A stretch of DNA of 64,000 bases from Yersinia proxima (GCF_902170785.1 NZ_CABHYG010000004.1:186001-250000); one strand, 5' to 3'; counted from the first letter of the stretch, positions 22,643 to 33,280 are shown. A program made the numbers and translations. The notes: generated by a model not told the origin, from the sequence alone.

Positions 22643-24919
22643 TTAGTGAACTGCACCTTCAGTTTTGCGTTTTTGCGCACTCTGGAACTCATAAGCCAAC
22701 TGTTGTTTTTCTTTATCCAGTCCAACAGTGACTGAGCCACCATCAACCAGAGAGCCAAACAACAATTCGTTAGCCAGCGGTTTCTTCAAGTTTTCCTGAA
22801 TCACCCGAGCCATTGGCCGCGCACCCATCGCCTTGTCATAACCTTTATCAGACAACCAATCACGAGCTTCTTCACTAACCTCCAGTGAAACGCCTTTAGC
22901 ATCCAATTGCGCCTGCAACTCAACGATAAATTTATCGACCACTTGCTGAATAACGGCAGGTGACAAGTGGTTAAACCAAATAATGTTATCCAACCGGTTA
23001 CGGAATTCCGGAGTAAACACTTTTTTGATCTCTTCCAGCGCATCAGTGCTGTTGTCCTGCTGTTTAAAACCAATGGAAGTACGCTGAGTTTCGCGCACAC
23101 CGGCATTGGTGGTCATCACCAAAATGACGTTACGGAAATCGGCTTTACGACCATTGTTATCGGTCAGCGTCCCGTTATCCATCACCTGCAACAGCAGGTT
23201 AAACACATCCGGATGCGCCTTTTCAATTTCATCCAGCAGCAGAACCGCATGAGGGTGCTTAATAACCGCATCAGTCAACAGGCCACCTTGATCGTACCCA
23301 ACATAGCCTGGAGGCGCACCAATCAAGCGGCTAACCGTGTGGCGCTCCATATATTCAGACATATCAAAGCGCAACAGCTCAATATCCAGCGCTTTGGCCA
23401 ATTGCACCGTCACTTCTGTCTTACCAACCCCAGTTGGGCCAGCAAACAGGAATGAACCAACAGGTTTGTGCTCATGCCCCAAGCCTGCCCGACTCATTTT
23501 AATAGCCTCAGATAACGCCTCAATGGCCTTATCCTGACCGAACACCAGCATGTTCAGGCGGTCACTCAGGTTTTTCAGCACATCGCGATCACTGGCTGAC
23601 ACCGTTTTTTCCGGAATACGGGCGATGCGGGCAACCACAGACTCAATATCCGAGACATTAACCGTTTTCTTGCGTTTGTTCACCGGCATCAGGCGGCTAC
23701 GTGCACCAGCTTCGTCAATCACATCAATGGCTTTATCTGGTAGATGACGGTCATTAATATATTTGACCGATAACTCCACTGCCGCACGGATCGCTTTTGC
23801 GGTATAACGCACATCATGATGCGCTTCGTATTTTGGTTTCAGGCCGTTGATAATCTGAACGGTTTCTTCCGGCGTCGGCTCAGTAATATCAATTTTCTGG
23901 AAACGACGTGCCAGCGCCCGATCTTTTTCAAAGATATTGCTGAATTCCTGATACGTGGTGGAGCCAATGACTCGAATTTTGCCGCTTGAAAGTAGCGGCT
24001 TGATCAAGTTAGCAGCGTCTACTTGCCCACCAGAGGCAGCGCCTGCACCGATAATAGTATGAATTTCATCGATAAACAGGATGCTATCTTTGTCATTTTC
24101 TAACTGTTTCAGCAGCGCCTTGAAGCGTTTTTCAAAATCGCCACGATATTTAGTTCCGGCCAGAAGTGACCCGATATCCAAGGAATATAATGTGCATTCT
24201 GACATAACTTCAGGAACATCGCCCTGCACGATACGCCAGGCCAAACCTTCAGCGATGGCCGTTTTACCAACGCCAGATTCCCCCACCAATAGTGGGTTAT
24301 TTTTACGCCGACGGCACAATACCTGAATGGTGCGCTCCAACTCCTTATCGCGGCCGATAAGTGGGTCAATGCCGCCAACACGGGCCAGTTGGTTCAGATT
24401 GGTGGTGAAGTTCTCCATACGGTCTTCCCCTCCTGCCTGTTCTTCATTCACCGGATTTTCTGTATTCGGTGCCTGACCCGGCTCGTCCTTACGGGCGCCG
24501 TGGGAAATAAAGTTCACTACATCCAGACGGCTGACATCATGCTTACGCAATAGGTAGGCCGCCTGGGACTCTTGTTCACTGAAGATGGCGACCAACACGT
24601 TGGCACCAGAAACTTCATTGCGTCCTGATGATTGCACGTGGAAGACCGCACGTTGTAACACGCGTTGGAAACTGAGCGTCGGCTGGGTGTCGCGCTCTTC
24701 TTCACTGACGGGTAAGGTCGGTGTAGTTTGTTCAATAAACGCTTCCAGTTCCTGGCGTAACGCCACCAGATCAACCGAACACGCCTCCAGCGCTTCCCGC
24801 GCGGCTGGATTGCTTAGCAATGCCAGCAACAGGTGCTCCACGGTCATAAACTCGTGTCTGTGCTCGCGCGCTCTGGCGAAAGCCATGTTGAGACTGAGTT
24901 CAAGTTCTTGATTGAGCAT
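22643..24919 (-). CDS. clpA: ClpA, ATP-dependent unfoldase of ClpAP
   Basis: ClpA is a hexameric AAA+ unfoldase that feeds substrates, including N-degron proteins delivered by ClpS, to ClpP. The ATG at 24919 (MLNQELELSLNMAFARAREHRHEFMTVEHLLLALL) gives 758 residues, as in E. coli. A GTG two codons upstream overlaps the GGGAGG ribosome site and is rejected. The ClpS-binding N domain comes first. D1 has Walker A GESGVGKT (about 214-221) and D2 GPTGVGKT (about 495-502). It is 25 bases downstream of clpS on the same strand. Confidence 0.98.
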   Translation of the reverse strand: MLNQELELSLNMAFARAREHRHEFMTVEHLLLALLSNPAAREALEACSVDLVALRQELEAFIEQTTPTLPVSEEERDTQPTLSFQRVLQRAVFHVQSSGRNEVSGANVLVAIFSEQESQAAYLLRKHDVSRLDVVNFISHGARKDEPGQAPNTENPVNEEQAGGEDRMENFTTNLNQLARVGGIDPLIGRDKELERTIQVLCRRRKNNPLLVGESGVGKTAIAEGLAWRIVQGDVPEVMSECTLYSLDIGSLLAGTKYRGDFEKRFKALLKQLENDKDSILFIDEIHTIIGAGAASGGQVDAANLIKPLLSSGKIRVIGSTTYQEFSNIFEKDRALARRFQKIDITEPTPEETVQIINGLKPKYEAHHDVRYTAKAIRAAVELSVKYINDRHLPDKAIDVIDEAGARSRLMPVNKRKKTVNVSDIESVVARIARIPEKTVSASDRDVLKNLSDRLNMLVFGQDKAIEALSEAIKMSRAGLGHEHKPVGSFLFAGPTGVGKTEVTVQLAKALDIELLRFDMSEYMERHTVSRLIGAPPGYVGYDQGGLLTDAVIKHPHAVLLLDEIEKAHPDVFNLLLQVMDNGTLTDNNGRKADFRNVILVMTTNAGVRETQRTSIGFKQQDNSTDALEEIKKVFTPEFRNRLDNIIWFNHLSPAVIQQVVDKFIVELQAQLDAKGVSLEVSEEARDWLSDKGYDKAMGARPMARVIQENLKKPLANELLFGSLVDGGSVTVGLDKEKQQLAYEFQSAQKRKTEGAVH

Positions 24920-24944
24920 AGGCACCTCCCAATAATTGCCTTAA

Positions 24945-25265
24945 TCAGGCTTTTTCCAGCGTACAAAGCAACGGATGCTCGTTCTCCCTGGCGTATTGAT
25001 TTACATGTGCGACTTTCGTCTCTGCCACTTCGGCAGTAAAAACACCGCAAATCGCCTTTCCTTGATAATGCACATTGAGCATCAGCTGTGTTGCACGTTC
25101 AATATCATAAGAAAAGAACTTTTGCAGAACGTCAATCACAAATTCCATCGGTGTGTAATCGTCGTTGTTAAGTATCACTTTATACATAGATGGCGGTTTG
25201 AGCGCCTCGATTTGTTTATCTTTGACCAAATGTTCAAAATTTAGCCAGTCGCTGTTCTTACCCAT
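24945..25265 (-). CDS. clpS: ClpS, N-recognin adaptor of ClpAP
   Basis: ClpS binds proteins with N-terminal Leu, Phe, Tyr or Trp and hands them to ClpA. The 106 residues equal the E. coli length. Visible family hallmarks are [28 protein letters not shown], which includes the N-degron pocket Asn-Asp-Asp and Met, and [21 protein letters not shown] with the conserved HxxG part. It forms the clpS-clpA operon and is divergent from cspD. Aat, which makes some of its ligands, is 3 kb away. Confidence 0.98.
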   Translation of the reverse strand: MGKNSDWLNFEHLVKDKQIEALKPPSMYKVILNNDDYTPMEFVIDVLQKFFSYDIERATQLMLNVHYQGKAICGVFTAEVAETKVAHVNQYARENEHPLLCTLEKA

Positions 25266-25624
25266 TGCCTGCCCATCGTTTCACTGAACCACACAGGAGC
25301 AATACCTCACTCCGGTTATAAGACCATTTCATGCAGATATCTATTATTATTTTAACATCACTTATGCCATAACGCCGCCAGAGAAAGAAGTCAGCATTTT
25401 CGCCTTAAGGACGGTTAAATTGTATCCAAATAAAGACAATAGCGTTAGCTACATCAAACTTTGAAGAACTGCCCTACTCTGACAAAAGCGCCCCCCTTGA
25501 CGTTAAGGCCATTTCCACTAGAGTGTATTTTCGTGAGCTGTTGGAGTTTTAACCAATTCGCGCTCACTTTAACCAGTGATTACCTCATCTCGAACTAGAA
25601 TAGCCTTGCGAGGAACGTAGAAGT
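25266..25624. other. clpS-cspD divergent intergenic region
   Basis: These 359 bases carry the promoters of clpS (leftward) and cspD (rightward). The cspD ribosome site GAGGAACG is at about 25609. I see no strong palindrome, repeat or RNA gene. A T/A-rich leftward promoter candidate lies around 25330-25360. Confidence 0.45.
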
Positions 25625-25882
25625 ATGGAGACGGGTACTGTTAAATGGTTCAACAATGCCAAAGGTTTTGGCTTTATTTGCCCTGAGGGCGGCGGCGAAG
25701 ATATATTCGCTCACTATTCAACTATCCAGATGGATGGCTACCGAACGTTAAAAGCGGGCCAGATGGTTAACTTTGATGTCCATCAAGGGCCAAAAGGGAA
25801 CCATGCCAGCCTGATTGTACCACTAGGATTAGATGTGGTACTGCAAGAAGCCATACCGCAGGAACACGCTGTATTGGCCTGA
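25625..25882 (+). CDS. cspD: CspD, cold-shock-like inhibitor of DNA replication
   Basis: CspD is a single-strand DNA/RNA-binding cold-shock-domain protein. In E. coli it is made in stationary phase, blocks replication initiation and elongation, and is degraded by Lon. The 85 residues start METGTVKWFNNAKGFGFI, with RNP1 KGFGFI (13-18) and RNP2 DIFAHY (26-31). The tail (VPLGLDVVLQEAIPQEHAVLA) is about eleven residues longer than in E. coli. The linker QMDGYRTLKAGQMVNFDVHQGPKGNHA identifies CspD rather than CspA. It is monocistronic and divergent from clpS. Confidence 0.96.
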   Translation: METGTVKWFNNAKGFGFICPEGGGEDIFAHYSTIQMDGYRTLKAGQMVNFDVHQGPKGNHASLIVPLGLDVVLQEAIPQEHAVLA

Positions 25883-25991
25883 CACCGCGTATTTATCTTC
25901 CTGAACATCTTGGACTGACTCTCACCTCAACACTTTGGGGCCAAAGGTATTTCCAAAGCGGTTTGTCGCAGTGCAACATTTATGACAATTC

Positions 25992-26026
25992 AAAATGCCA
26001 GCCAATAATGACTGGCATTTTTATTT
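25992..26026 (+). terminator. Terminator of cspD
   Basis: A 9-bp stem AAATGCCAG / CTGGCATTT is followed by TTATTT, between the convergent cspD and macB genes. Confidence 0.85.
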
Positions 26027-26077
26027 CCAATACATCTAATATGCGGCTATATAAACCAAAATCAACCTCTGCCCTAT

Positions 26078-28027
26078 TTATTCACGCGCTAAAGCATCAA
26101 TAGGGTTTAACCGAGCTGCGCTACGTGCCGGTAGATAACCGAATACGACCCCGATGACGGTTGAACACAAAAATGCACTGAATAGTGCCAGTGGAGGGAA
26201 AGCAATTTGCCAGTTGGGTAAAAACATTTCTACTATCAAGCCAATGGCGAAAGACAATGAAATACCGAGTGCTCCTCCTACCAGGCAGACCAAAATAGCT
26301 TCAATTAAGAATTGCTGCATAACATCACTGGATCGCGCCCCCACTGCCATCCGAATACCAATTTCACGGGTACGTTCAGTTACCGATACCAACATAATGT
26401 TCATCACTCCAATCCCACCGACCACCAGCGAGATAACAGCCACCAGTGTCAGGAACAACTGCATGGTACGAGTCGTTTTCTCTGCGGTTTGCAGCAAACT
26501 ATCCATGTTGTAGGTGAATATATCTTTTTTGCCATGGCGCATAGCCAACAATCTAACCAACTGTTGTTCGGCTTCTTTACTGCTATAGCCCTCTTTAATC
26601 CGGATAGTGATCGAATCAAAGTAGGATCGTCCCATCAAACGGCTCGCCATGGTGCTGTAAGGCACCCACACCCGCAGTGCTTTACTGCTACCAAACATGG
26701 ATTGTTTTTCTTCCACCACGCCAACAACAGTAGCAGGCATATTGCCAATCAAAATCACTTGTCCCACAACATCCTTGATATGGGGGAACAGGCGGCGCTG
26801 TGTATTACGATCAATAACAACTACTTGTGATTGACGCTCCACCTGCTCGTGGGTAATGGCAGTACCTTGTTCTAGTTTCATACCATACACCCGGAAATAT
26901 TGCTCGCTGACACCCGAAACACTGGCCGCCACATCAATATTGCCATAACGCAACCGCATGCTGCCGGCAATAGTTGGAGATACTGCGCTGACGTATGACT
27001 GTGCTTTTAGCGCGGCCATATCGTCATAAACCAACGCCTGCCGGGTACTGGGATCGTCGTCGCCAAAGTCTTTACCAGGGTAGACATCAATAGTGTTCGT
27101 GCCGATAGCTCTGATATCCGCCAACACCAACTGTTTAGCTGCGTCCCCGACCACTAATATGGAAACAACCGAGGCAATACCAATAATGATGCCTAACATC
27201 GTCAGGGCGGTACGCATTTTATTGGCTGACATTGCGCGCCAGGCCATCAATAATGCCTCACGAAAGCGCCCGGCTAATTGCTGCCAGGAAGGTGCTGGTG
27301 GCGTCAGGCTAATTGCGTCAGAAGAGACAACGTCTTGCGTTATTTTCGAACCAGAGTCGGCCATGATACGGCCATCTTTAATTTCGATAATCCGCTCAGC
27401 CTGAGCTGCAACAGTGGGGTCATGAGTAACAATAATGACCGTATGCCCTTGCTGTTGAAGCTGTTTCAAAATAGCCATCACCTCAACACTGGAATGACTG
27501 TCCAGCGCACCTGTCGGTTCATCAGCAAGAATAACCTGGCCGCCATTCATCAAAGCTCGGGCAATACTGACACGCTGCTGTTGCCCGCCAGATAACTGGT
27601 TGGGTTGATAACTGACGCGCTCCCCCAACCCCAGTCGGGTTAATAACATGTTCGCCCGTTCACGACGCTCATTTTTCCCCAGCCCAGCATAAACTGCCGG
27701 AACTTCAACATTATGGGCCGCACTAAGGTGAGGTAACAGATGATAGCGCTGGAAAATAAAACCGAAATGCTCGCGACGTAATGCAGCCAATGCGTCATTG
27801 TCTAATGCCGCAACATCTTGACCAGCCACACGATAAATGCCCGCACTGGGCTTATCCAGGCAGCCGAGGATGTTCATCAATGTCGATTTGCCGGAACCAG
27901 AGGCACCAATAATTGCCACCAACTCACCAGCATTAATAGTCAGTGAGACATCCTGCAATACATCCACGGTTTCTTCGCCGGACTGATAGCTACGACGGAT
28001 GCCTTTTAATTCAAGCAATGCCGTCAT
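26078..28027 (-). CDS. macB: MacB, ABC ATPase/permease of the MacAB-TolC efflux pump
   Basis: MacB powers MacAB-TolC export of macrolides, heme precursors and enterotoxin-type peptides. The 649 residues match the family (648 in E. coli). The N-terminal ATPase has Walker [10 protein letters not shown] (41-49), Q-loop [10 protein letters not shown], signature [15 protein letters not shown] and Walker [13 protein letters not shown]. One helix (near 275) then leads to the large periplasmic domain and three C-terminal helices (about 520-640; [26 protein letters not shown]). The start overlaps the macA stop (TAATG), so the two are translationally coupled. Confidence 0.97.
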   Translation of the reverse strand: MTALLELKGIRRSYQSGEETVDVLQDVSLTINAGELVAIIGASGSGKSTLMNILGCLDKPSAGIYRVAGQDVAALDNDALAALRREHFGFIFQRYHLLPHLSAAHNVEVPAVYAGLGKNERRERANMLLTRLGLGERVSYQPNQLSGGQQQRVSIARALMNGGQVILADEPTGALDSHSSVEVMAILKQLQQQGHTVIIVTHDPTVAAQAERIIEIKDGRIMADSGSKITQDVVSSDAISLTPPAPSWQQLAGRFREALLMAWRAMSANKMRTALTMLGIIIGIASVVSILVVGDAAKQLVLADIRAIGTNTIDVYPGKDFGDDDPSTRQALVYDDMAALKAQSYVSAVSPTIAGSMRLRYGNIDVAASVSGVSEQYFRVYGMKLEQGTAITHEQVERQSQVVVIDRNTQRRLFPHIKDVVGQVILIGNMPATVVGVVEEKQSMFGSSKALRVWVPYSTMASRLMGRSYFDSITIRIKEGYSSKEAEQQLVRLLAMRHGKKDIFTYNMDSLLQTAEKTTRTMQLFLTLVAVISLVVGGIGVMNIMLVSVTERTREIGIRMAVGARSSDVMQQFLIEAILVCLVGGALGISLSFAIGLIVEMFLPNWQIAFPPLALFSAFLCSTVIGVVFGYLPARSAARLNPIDALARE

Positions 28028-29139
28028 TACGCCTCCTCCGTGCCACCGCGGCTAACGATGACCTCTTCACCCACATTCAAACCAGAAATAACCTGCGCAT
28101 CGACGTTATTGCGGATACCAATAGTCACTTCGCGTTTTTCTTCCTTGCCGTCTTTAAGTACCGCGACTTGATAGCGATTAGTCCCTAATTCATCACCTAA
28201 TGCCGATAATGGGATAACCATCGCCTGTGGGACATTTGCCAACTGAATTGACACCTGCGCGGTCATTTGCAGTCGCAATAGACGATCGGGGTTCGGCACT
28301 TCGAAACGCGCTGAATAGAAAATTGCGTCATTCACTTTTTCCGGTGTTGGCTGAATATCTTTTAATACGCCATCAAAGCGCTTTCCTGGGTCCCCCAATA
28401 CAGTAAACGAGGCTTTCATGCCGGGTTTTAAATGAATCACATCTGCTTCTGAAACCTGTGCATTCACCAGCATCGTGCTCATGTCTGCCAGTGTCAGAAT
28501 GTTAGGTGCTTGCTGTGCAGCAATCACAGTTTGGCCTTGTAAAGTCGTGATTTGCACGACATCACCGCCCATCGGGGCCGAAATCTTGGTGTAATCCAAA
28601 TTAATATTGGCAGTATCCAAACTCGCTTTGGTTTTATTAATTTGCGCATTAATGGTTTCAACCTGCGCTTTTTTCACTGCCAGTGCAGTGATCGCCTGAT
28701 CCAAATCCTGACGTGACACGGCTTGTAATTTTGCCAGGTCTTGCTGGCGACGCAGGGTGACCGCAGCCAATTGAAGTTCAGCTTTCGCCTGCCCCAACTG
28801 TGCATTCAAGTCCTGTAATGTCGCTTCCACTTCTTTGATTTGGTTCTGCGCCTGTTGCGGATCGATCATCGCCAGCAATTGCCCTTGCTTAACTTGATCG
28901 CCAATTTCCACATAGAGTTTTTCCAACTGGCCACTGACCTGAGCACCGACATCAACTTTGCGCACTGCATCTAGCTTGCCGGTTGCCAATACATTCTGTT
29001 GCAAGTCACGATGGGCGACTTTTACTGTTTGAAATTGAACCGGTGTGGGTGCCGTAAGGTGCCTGATAATGAAAAAACCGCCGATAATTAAAACGGCAAT
29101 GGCGATAAACCATCGGCGCTGACTGCTACTGAACTGCAT
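28027..29139 (-). CDS. macA: MacA, periplasmic adaptor of MacAB-TolC
   Basis: MacA is the membrane-fusion protein linking MacB to TolC and stimulating its ATPase. Starting at the ATG at 29139 ([25 protein letters not shown]) gives 370 residues, close to the 371 of E. coli, with one N-terminal membrane anchor. A longer frame from 29205 has no ribosome site and no similarity. Following parts are [32 protein letters not shown] (lipoyl half), a coiled coil (about 100-200), and [38 protein letters not shown]. First gene of macAB, divergent from ybjX. Confidence 0.95.
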   Translation of the reverse strand: MQFSSSQRRWFIAIAVLIIGGFFIIRHLTAPTPVQFQTVKVAHRDLQQNVLATGKLDAVRKVDVGAQVSGQLEKLYVEIGDQVKQGQLLAMIDPQQAQNQIKEVEATLQDLNAQLGQAKAELQLAAVTLRRQQDLAKLQAVSRQDLDQAITALAVKKAQVETINAQINKTKASLDTANINLDYTKISAPMGGDVVQITTLQGQTVIAAQQAPNILTLADMSTMLVNAQVSEADVIHLKPGMKASFTVLGDPGKRFDGVLKDIQPTPEKVNDAIFYSARFEVPNPDRLLRLQMTAQVSIQLANVPQAMVIPLSALGDELGTNRYQVAVLKDGKEEKREVTIGIRNNVDAQVISGLNVGEEVIVSRGGTEEA

Positions 29140-29210
29140 CAAATCAATTACCTTTTTTAATTTTAAATTTATCAACTCGCTGAAAATAACATCGGCAGTA
29201 CTCATTTAGC

Positions 29211-29227
29211 TAAACAACACATAAATG
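29211..29227 (-). promoter_or_regulatory. PhoP-box-like repeat between macA and ybjX
   Basis: Read on the minus strand, CATTTA-TGTGT-TGTTTA matches the (T/G)GTTTA-N5-(T/G)GTTTA PhoP box at 10 of 12 positions with correct spacing. Both macAB and virK/ybjX-type genes are linked to PhoP in Salmonella, which supports but does not prove the call. Confidence 0.4.
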
Positions 29228-29328
29228 CCCACCAGACTACAGTTGGAATCTAAGATGCATTGAGACTCCGTTTAGTTCCCATTTGTTCCAATTAGCACCG
29301 GAAATACATTGATATAACGGACTTAATC

Positions 29329-30282
29329 ATGCTTATCAACAACACACCAATATTAATCCCTAACAATATTAACCGTTGGAGACTAATTACATTGCTGTTC
29401 AAAGGTCATCAGGCGCTGGGCGGTTCATGGCAAAAATCGCAGTTTCGGCTTAAATTTATCGCCCGAACTTTAATCAGCCCCAAACTAACCTTTAACTTGC
29501 TGGGTGTACTGGTGAAGCAACCGTCTCTCAATAGCATGTTACGCGCCCAACCAGACTTACCCTGTAAGTTGCATCGCCCATATTTAGCTAACACGCTCAG
29601 TAATCGACAAAAACTGGAAGTACTACAAGCTCATTTCAAGTTAGAAAACCAGTGTATGCCAGAATTATTACGCCGCAACTATTTGCATCATTCGCCTTAT
29701 AAATTGACCGAATTAGCTGGCAAAAATGAGGAAAAGTATTCTCTTTATTTGGGTGTTATTCCAAAACTCAATAAGGAGGGTGAAATTACGCTGATGCTTG
29801 CCAATGAGCAACAACAAACCCTGGCATTACTTACATTTAGCCTCACTTATTACCAAAACCAAAAAACGCTGTTTATCGGTGGGTTGCAAGGTGCAGATAA
29901 CGAAACCCCACATAGTGAAATTCATGCTTGCACTAAAGCCTGTCATGGATTATTCCCGAAACGATTAGTATTAGAAGCCACCTGTTACCTGGCTGAACTG
30001 ATGGGAATAACACAAATTATTGCCGTCGGTAACGCCACCCATATTTATCAAAACTGGCGCTATCGGGCGAAAAAGAAAGATAAATTACATGCAGATTACG
30101 ATAGCTTCTGGATATCACTGGGTGGGGAGAAGTGCTCAGAAGGCCATTTCAATTTACCCGCCAGAATTGCACGTAAGCCTATTGAGGACGTTGCCAGTAA
30201 AAAACGCGCAGAATATCGCCGCCGCTATCAGTTACTTGAACAACTCGAAAATGGCTTAGCCGCGCATTTCCCGCGTGATTAG
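29329..30282 (+). CDS. ybjX: YbjX, VirK/YbjX (DUF535) family protein
   Basis: This 317-residue cytosolic protein of the DUF535 family includes VirK of Shigella and Salmonella, linked to virulence and antimicrobial-peptide resistance by an unknown mechanism. Family signatures visible are LFIGGLQG (about 184), HSEIHACTKACHGLFPKRLVLEATCYLAELMG, and NWRYRAKKKDKLHADYDSFWISLGG, with a basic C-terminal stretch RIARKPIEDVASKKRAEYRRRYQLL. No signal peptide or membrane helix is evident. It sits next to macAB divergently, as in E. coli, behind a PhoP-like box. Confidence 0.88.
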   Translation: MLINNTPILIPNNINRWRLITLLFKGHQALGGSWQKSQFRLKFIARTLISPKLTFNLLGVLVKQPSLNSMLRAQPDLPCKLHRPYLANTLSNRQKLEVLQAHFKLENQCMPELLRRNYLHHSPYKLTELAGKNEEKYSLYLGVIPKLNKEGEITLMLANEQQQTLALLTFSLTYYQNQKTLFIGGLQGADNETPHSEIHACTKACHGLFPKRLVLEATCYLAELMGITQIIAVGNATHIYQNWRYRAKKKDKLHADYDSFWISLGGEKCSEGHFNLPARIARKPIEDVASKKRAEYRRRYQLLEQLENGLAAHFPRD

Positions 30283-30309
30283 GAATACTCAGATTTAATC
30301 TTTTTCCCG

Positions 30310-31974
30310 CTAGTCTGCCCGGCCGCGCGCCAGCCAGACTACGCGAGAGAACATTTTTTTCAACAAGGGCGGGATGAATTCGATACCCCGTTCTCTGGCG
30401 TAGCCAGTCACTTCAATCGCTAAGTCTGGCTTTGAGGTACGGTGAATGGCTTTTTCTATCACCCTGCGTGGCTGCATTTTGGCATTGGCAGGAATACCGG
30501 ATATTCGGTGATATACCTCATCAAAGCCCGAGCGATATAAAAAGTGCTCCATATCCGGGGCGGGCAAAATGGTCAAGCGATCCCGCTCGTGATCACGCTC
30601 ATTGTCCGCCATATTGCGTACTGTCGCGGCATACTTTTTCCCTGCGTCATCGCCATCAGTCAGCACATGCCACTGGATCCCCATTCTGTTGGCAAATTTG
30701 AGTAACGGGCGTAAGCCACTTTGAGCAAACTCAATCACTTTTACGCCTTCCGCTTCAAAGTGGTAACCGCACTGACGAGCCAATTCATTCAGCAACCAAA
30801 TTTCGGTTTCTCCCTCAACTAATAGCCAGCAACGGGCAAACAACGCTGAGGGGCGATTGAAACGAATATGAAAAGCGATACGACGGCTATCTTCAGAACT
30901 CATGCCACGAGGACCAATACGGTAAGTGGCGACTCTGGATGATTCACGCACTAATCGGCAAATGCTCTCAACGGGCACTAATGAAATGAGTTCCCCAGAG
31001 TTTGTAGTTGTAATGCGCTGGAGCGGCAGTTGGCTCAGTAACCCCCAGGCAACAGACAACATAATCGGGTGCAAACGGGTTTCCGGGTCTTCCACCAACA
31101 ACAATGGGCGTGCATGGGGATCAAGGCTCAGCGAGCCTTTCGCTTGTAATAGCGTTGAAAACATACCCAAAAGTATCAACCGCATACTGCGGCTGTTAGG
31201 TTCGGCCACCATACGATTGATGCTATCGAGGGCGAGCCAGGCTTCACGTTCAGGTTGTGGCCGGTGACGGTGGTTACGCAGGTTAGCAGACTGTGACCCT
31301 TGTTCGGCGAAATAGTGTTCTAGCAGTTGACGCATCGCCTCCAAACCCTGGCGCAGTTGGTTGTTAGTCAGTTTTTGTGGATTCCGTACCAATTCACGGC
31401 TTAACTGATCCAATTGCTGATTCAATGCCACTTTATCTGGCTGATTACTGTTTTCAGTCGTGGTGCTACGCAACCGGCGGATGAAACGTGCATCTCGCAG
31501 GCGCAATACCGGATGAATGCGAATCACCCCACGCGCCAGTTTTTCAATATCGTGCAATTCCAGTGGGCACCCTTCTAAATCGAGGAAAGTGCGCCAGGTA
31601 CATACCGTGCCATCATCAGCCTGCTCCCCTTCAATTCGATAGTAAATACGATGTAAACCATCGTCATTTTTTATCCATAGCGGCGTCAACTGGCGATAAC
31701 GAGGGGCGCGCCAATGGCCGATATCTTTTTCGCAAAAGGTGAAAATAATTTGTAAGTGACGCTCTTTAGCACTTTCATCACCCGCTGGGTAATAAAAATC
31801 CTGCGAGGTAAAATGATAAAGTTGAGGTTCGGGGGATAAAAGTAACGTGAGAGCATCTAATAGACTGGATTTACCCCAGGCATTCTCACCGATCAGCACC
31901 GTATTATCGTCAAGGTTCAATGAAATACGATTAATACCACGAAAACCGACAATATCTACGCGTTCAAGATACAT
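30310..31974 (-). CDS. ybjD: YbjD, OLD-family ATPase/nuclease
   Basis: This 554-residue protein has an N-terminal SMC-like ATPase half and a C-terminal Toprim half, the overcoming-lysogenization-defect architecture. Walker A is GENAWGKSSLLDAL (about 29-42), with the conserved variant AWGKSS. The ABC signature/Walker B side is LLVEDPETRLHPIMLS. The Toprim acidic residues lie in CWLLVEGETEIWLLNELARQ and VLTDGDDAGKKY. It matches E. coli YbjD (DUF2813) along its whole length. OLD nucleases act in DNA repair or phage defence, but no such role is established for this member, and no gajB-type partner is beside it. GGAGG precedes the start. Confidence 0.9.
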   Translation of the reverse strand: MYLERVDIVGFRGINRISLNLDDNTVLIGENAWGKSSLLDALTLLLSPEPQLYHFTSQDFYYPAGDESAKERHLQIIFTFCEKDIGHWRAPRYRQLTPLWIKNDDGLHRIYYRIEGEQADDGTVCTWRTFLDLEGCPLELHDIEKLARGVIRIHPVLRLRDARFIRRLRSTTTENSNQPDKVALNQQLDQLSRELVRNPQKLTNNQLRQGLEAMRQLLEHYFAEQGSQSANLRNHRHRPQPEREAWLALDSINRMVAEPNSRSMRLILLGMFSTLLQAKGSLSLDPHARPLLLVEDPETRLHPIMLSVAWGLLSQLPLQRITTTNSGELISLVPVESICRLVRESSRVATYRIGPRGMSSEDSRRIAFHIRFNRPSALFARCWLLVEGETEIWLLNELARQCGYHFEAEGVKVIEFAQSGLRPLLKFANRMGIQWHVLTDGDDAGKKYAATVRNMADNERDHERDRLTILPAPDMEHFLYRSGFDEVYHRISGIPANAKMQPRRVIEKAIHRTSKPDLAIEVTGYARERGIEFIPPLLKKMFSRVVWLARGRAD

Positions 31975-32225
31975 GCTACGCCTCCGGTGCGAATTTATTC
32001 ATACCGATACTATCAGATTACCGCGTTAACCTATTACCTGATTATCTCAGGTAAAAAACCTTATAGGTCAAGTCTCCTGATAACCGGTGCTGCTTTACTC
32101 TTCCTTTGATTTTAGATAGTTTATTGCGCCACAGCCCATTATTCATCTGCATATGATACCCAATGTCATTGCCGTTACAGCACGGCAAATTACGACAATG
32201 AGAAGGGTATAGGACGGTATAACTC

Positions 32226-33125
32226 GTGTATTCAGGATTGCTGATCATTCTTTTGCCGTTAATTATTGGTTATCTCATCCCACTTAGCCGCAAAACATTA
32301 ATTCAATTGATCAACCGCCTATTAAGCTGGATGGTCTACGTTATTTTATTCTTTATGGGGATCAGCCTGGCATTTCTCGAAAATCTCAGTGCGAACCTGC
32401 TGCTTATTTTCCAATACACCGGTGTCTTCTTCCTATGTATTTTTTGTGCCAATTTACTGGCGTTATTTTTGCTCGAACGCAAAACGCCGTGGAAAAATAC
32501 CCATCGTCAGGAAGCATTACCGTCTCGTCTACATATGGCGTTGGAATCATTAAAGTTATGCGGCGTAGTCATTGTCGGTTTCTTACTGGGATTGAGCCAA
32601 TGGGCGTGGTTGCAGTTTGCCGCTAAAGGCAGCGAGTTGGCACTGATCTTCTTGCTTTTCTTAGTTGGGATTCAATTACGTAATAGCGGGATGACACTGC
32701 GCCAAATTGTATTGAACCGCCGTGGCACCATTGTGGCCTTTGTGGTGGCGATCAGCGCATTGGCGGGCGGAATGCTCGCTGCAGCATTGATGGGCTTGCC
32801 TATTAAAACCGGACTGGCGATGGCGTCTGGTTTTGGTTGGTATTCATTATCTGGCATTTTATTGACTGATTCATTCGGCCCTGTAATTGGGAGTGCGGCA
32901 TTTTTCAATGACCTGGCGCGTGAATTAGTGGCCATTATGTTGATTCCAACACTGGTGCGCAGCAGTCGTTCCACCGCGCTGGGTTTGTGTGGCGCGACCT
33001 CCATGGACTTCACGCTGCCGGTATTACAACGCAGTGGCGGGTTGGAAATGGTGCCAGCCGCTATTGTGCACGGCTTTTTACTGAGCTTGCTCGCGCCAAT
33101 CTTGATTGCTTTCTTCTCTTCATAA
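32226..33125 (+). CDS. lysO: LysO (YbjE), L-lysine exporter
   Basis: LysO is an inner-membrane lysine (and thialysine) exporter. The 299 residues equal the E. coli length, with about eight hydrophobic helices. Conserved acidic residues and the loops LLFLVGIQLRNSGMTLRQIVLNRRGTIVAF, GFGWYSLSGILLTDSFGPVIGSAAFFNDLARE and CGATSMDFTLPVLQRSGG are intact. The start is GTG at 32226. In E. coli the gene is regulated by lysine through ArgP, but I cannot point to an ArgP site here. aqpZ, its neighbour in E. coli, is absent. Confidence 0.94.
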   Translation: MYSGLLIILLPLIIGYLIPLSRKTLIQLINRLLSWMVYVILFFMGISLAFLENLSANLLLIFQYTGVFFLCIFCANLLALFLLERKTPWKNTHRQEALPSRLHMALESLKLCGVVIVGFLLGLSQWAWLQFAAKGSELALIFLLFLVGIQLRNSGMTLRQIVLNRRGTIVAFVVAISALAGGMLAAALMGLPIKTGLAMASGFGWYSLSGILLTDSFGPVIGSAAFFNDLARELVAIMLIPTLVRSSRSTALGLCGATSMDFTLPVLQRSGGLEMVPAAIVHGFLLSLLAPILIAFFSS

Positions 33126-33135
33126 TTCTTCATTC

Positions 33136-33164
33136 GCGCAGTGAGCCACTCGGTTCACTGCGTG
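33136..33164 (+). terminator. Hairpin after lysO
   Basis: GCGCAGTGAGCC / GGTTCACTGCG form an 11-bp stem with one G-T pair and an ACTC loop. No T-run follows, so termination is uncertain. Confidence 0.5.
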
Positions 33165-33206
33165 ATTCCCTGCCAATAGTGAATAAATTCTCATTCGCAG
33201 CAAAAA

Positions 33207-33220
33207 TTGCGCCAAATCAA
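33207..33220 (+). promoter_or_regulatory. FNR-like site upstream of hcp
   Basis: TTGCG-CCAA-ATCAA matches 8 of 10 positions of the FNR consensus, about 100 bases before hcp. The right half is perfect. FNR activation of hcp-hcr is established in E. coli. Confidence 0.5.
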
Positions 33221-33280
33221 AACAAGTTAAAGTTGCATTAGAAAAGCCTTTTTAAACCTCTTATGCACATCTATGCTTTT

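Noticed and set aside
30310-31974. YbjD as part of a Gabija-like defence pair
   Set aside because: The OLD architecture is present, but no UvrD-like helicase partner is adjacent and the locus is syntenic with E. coli ybjD.
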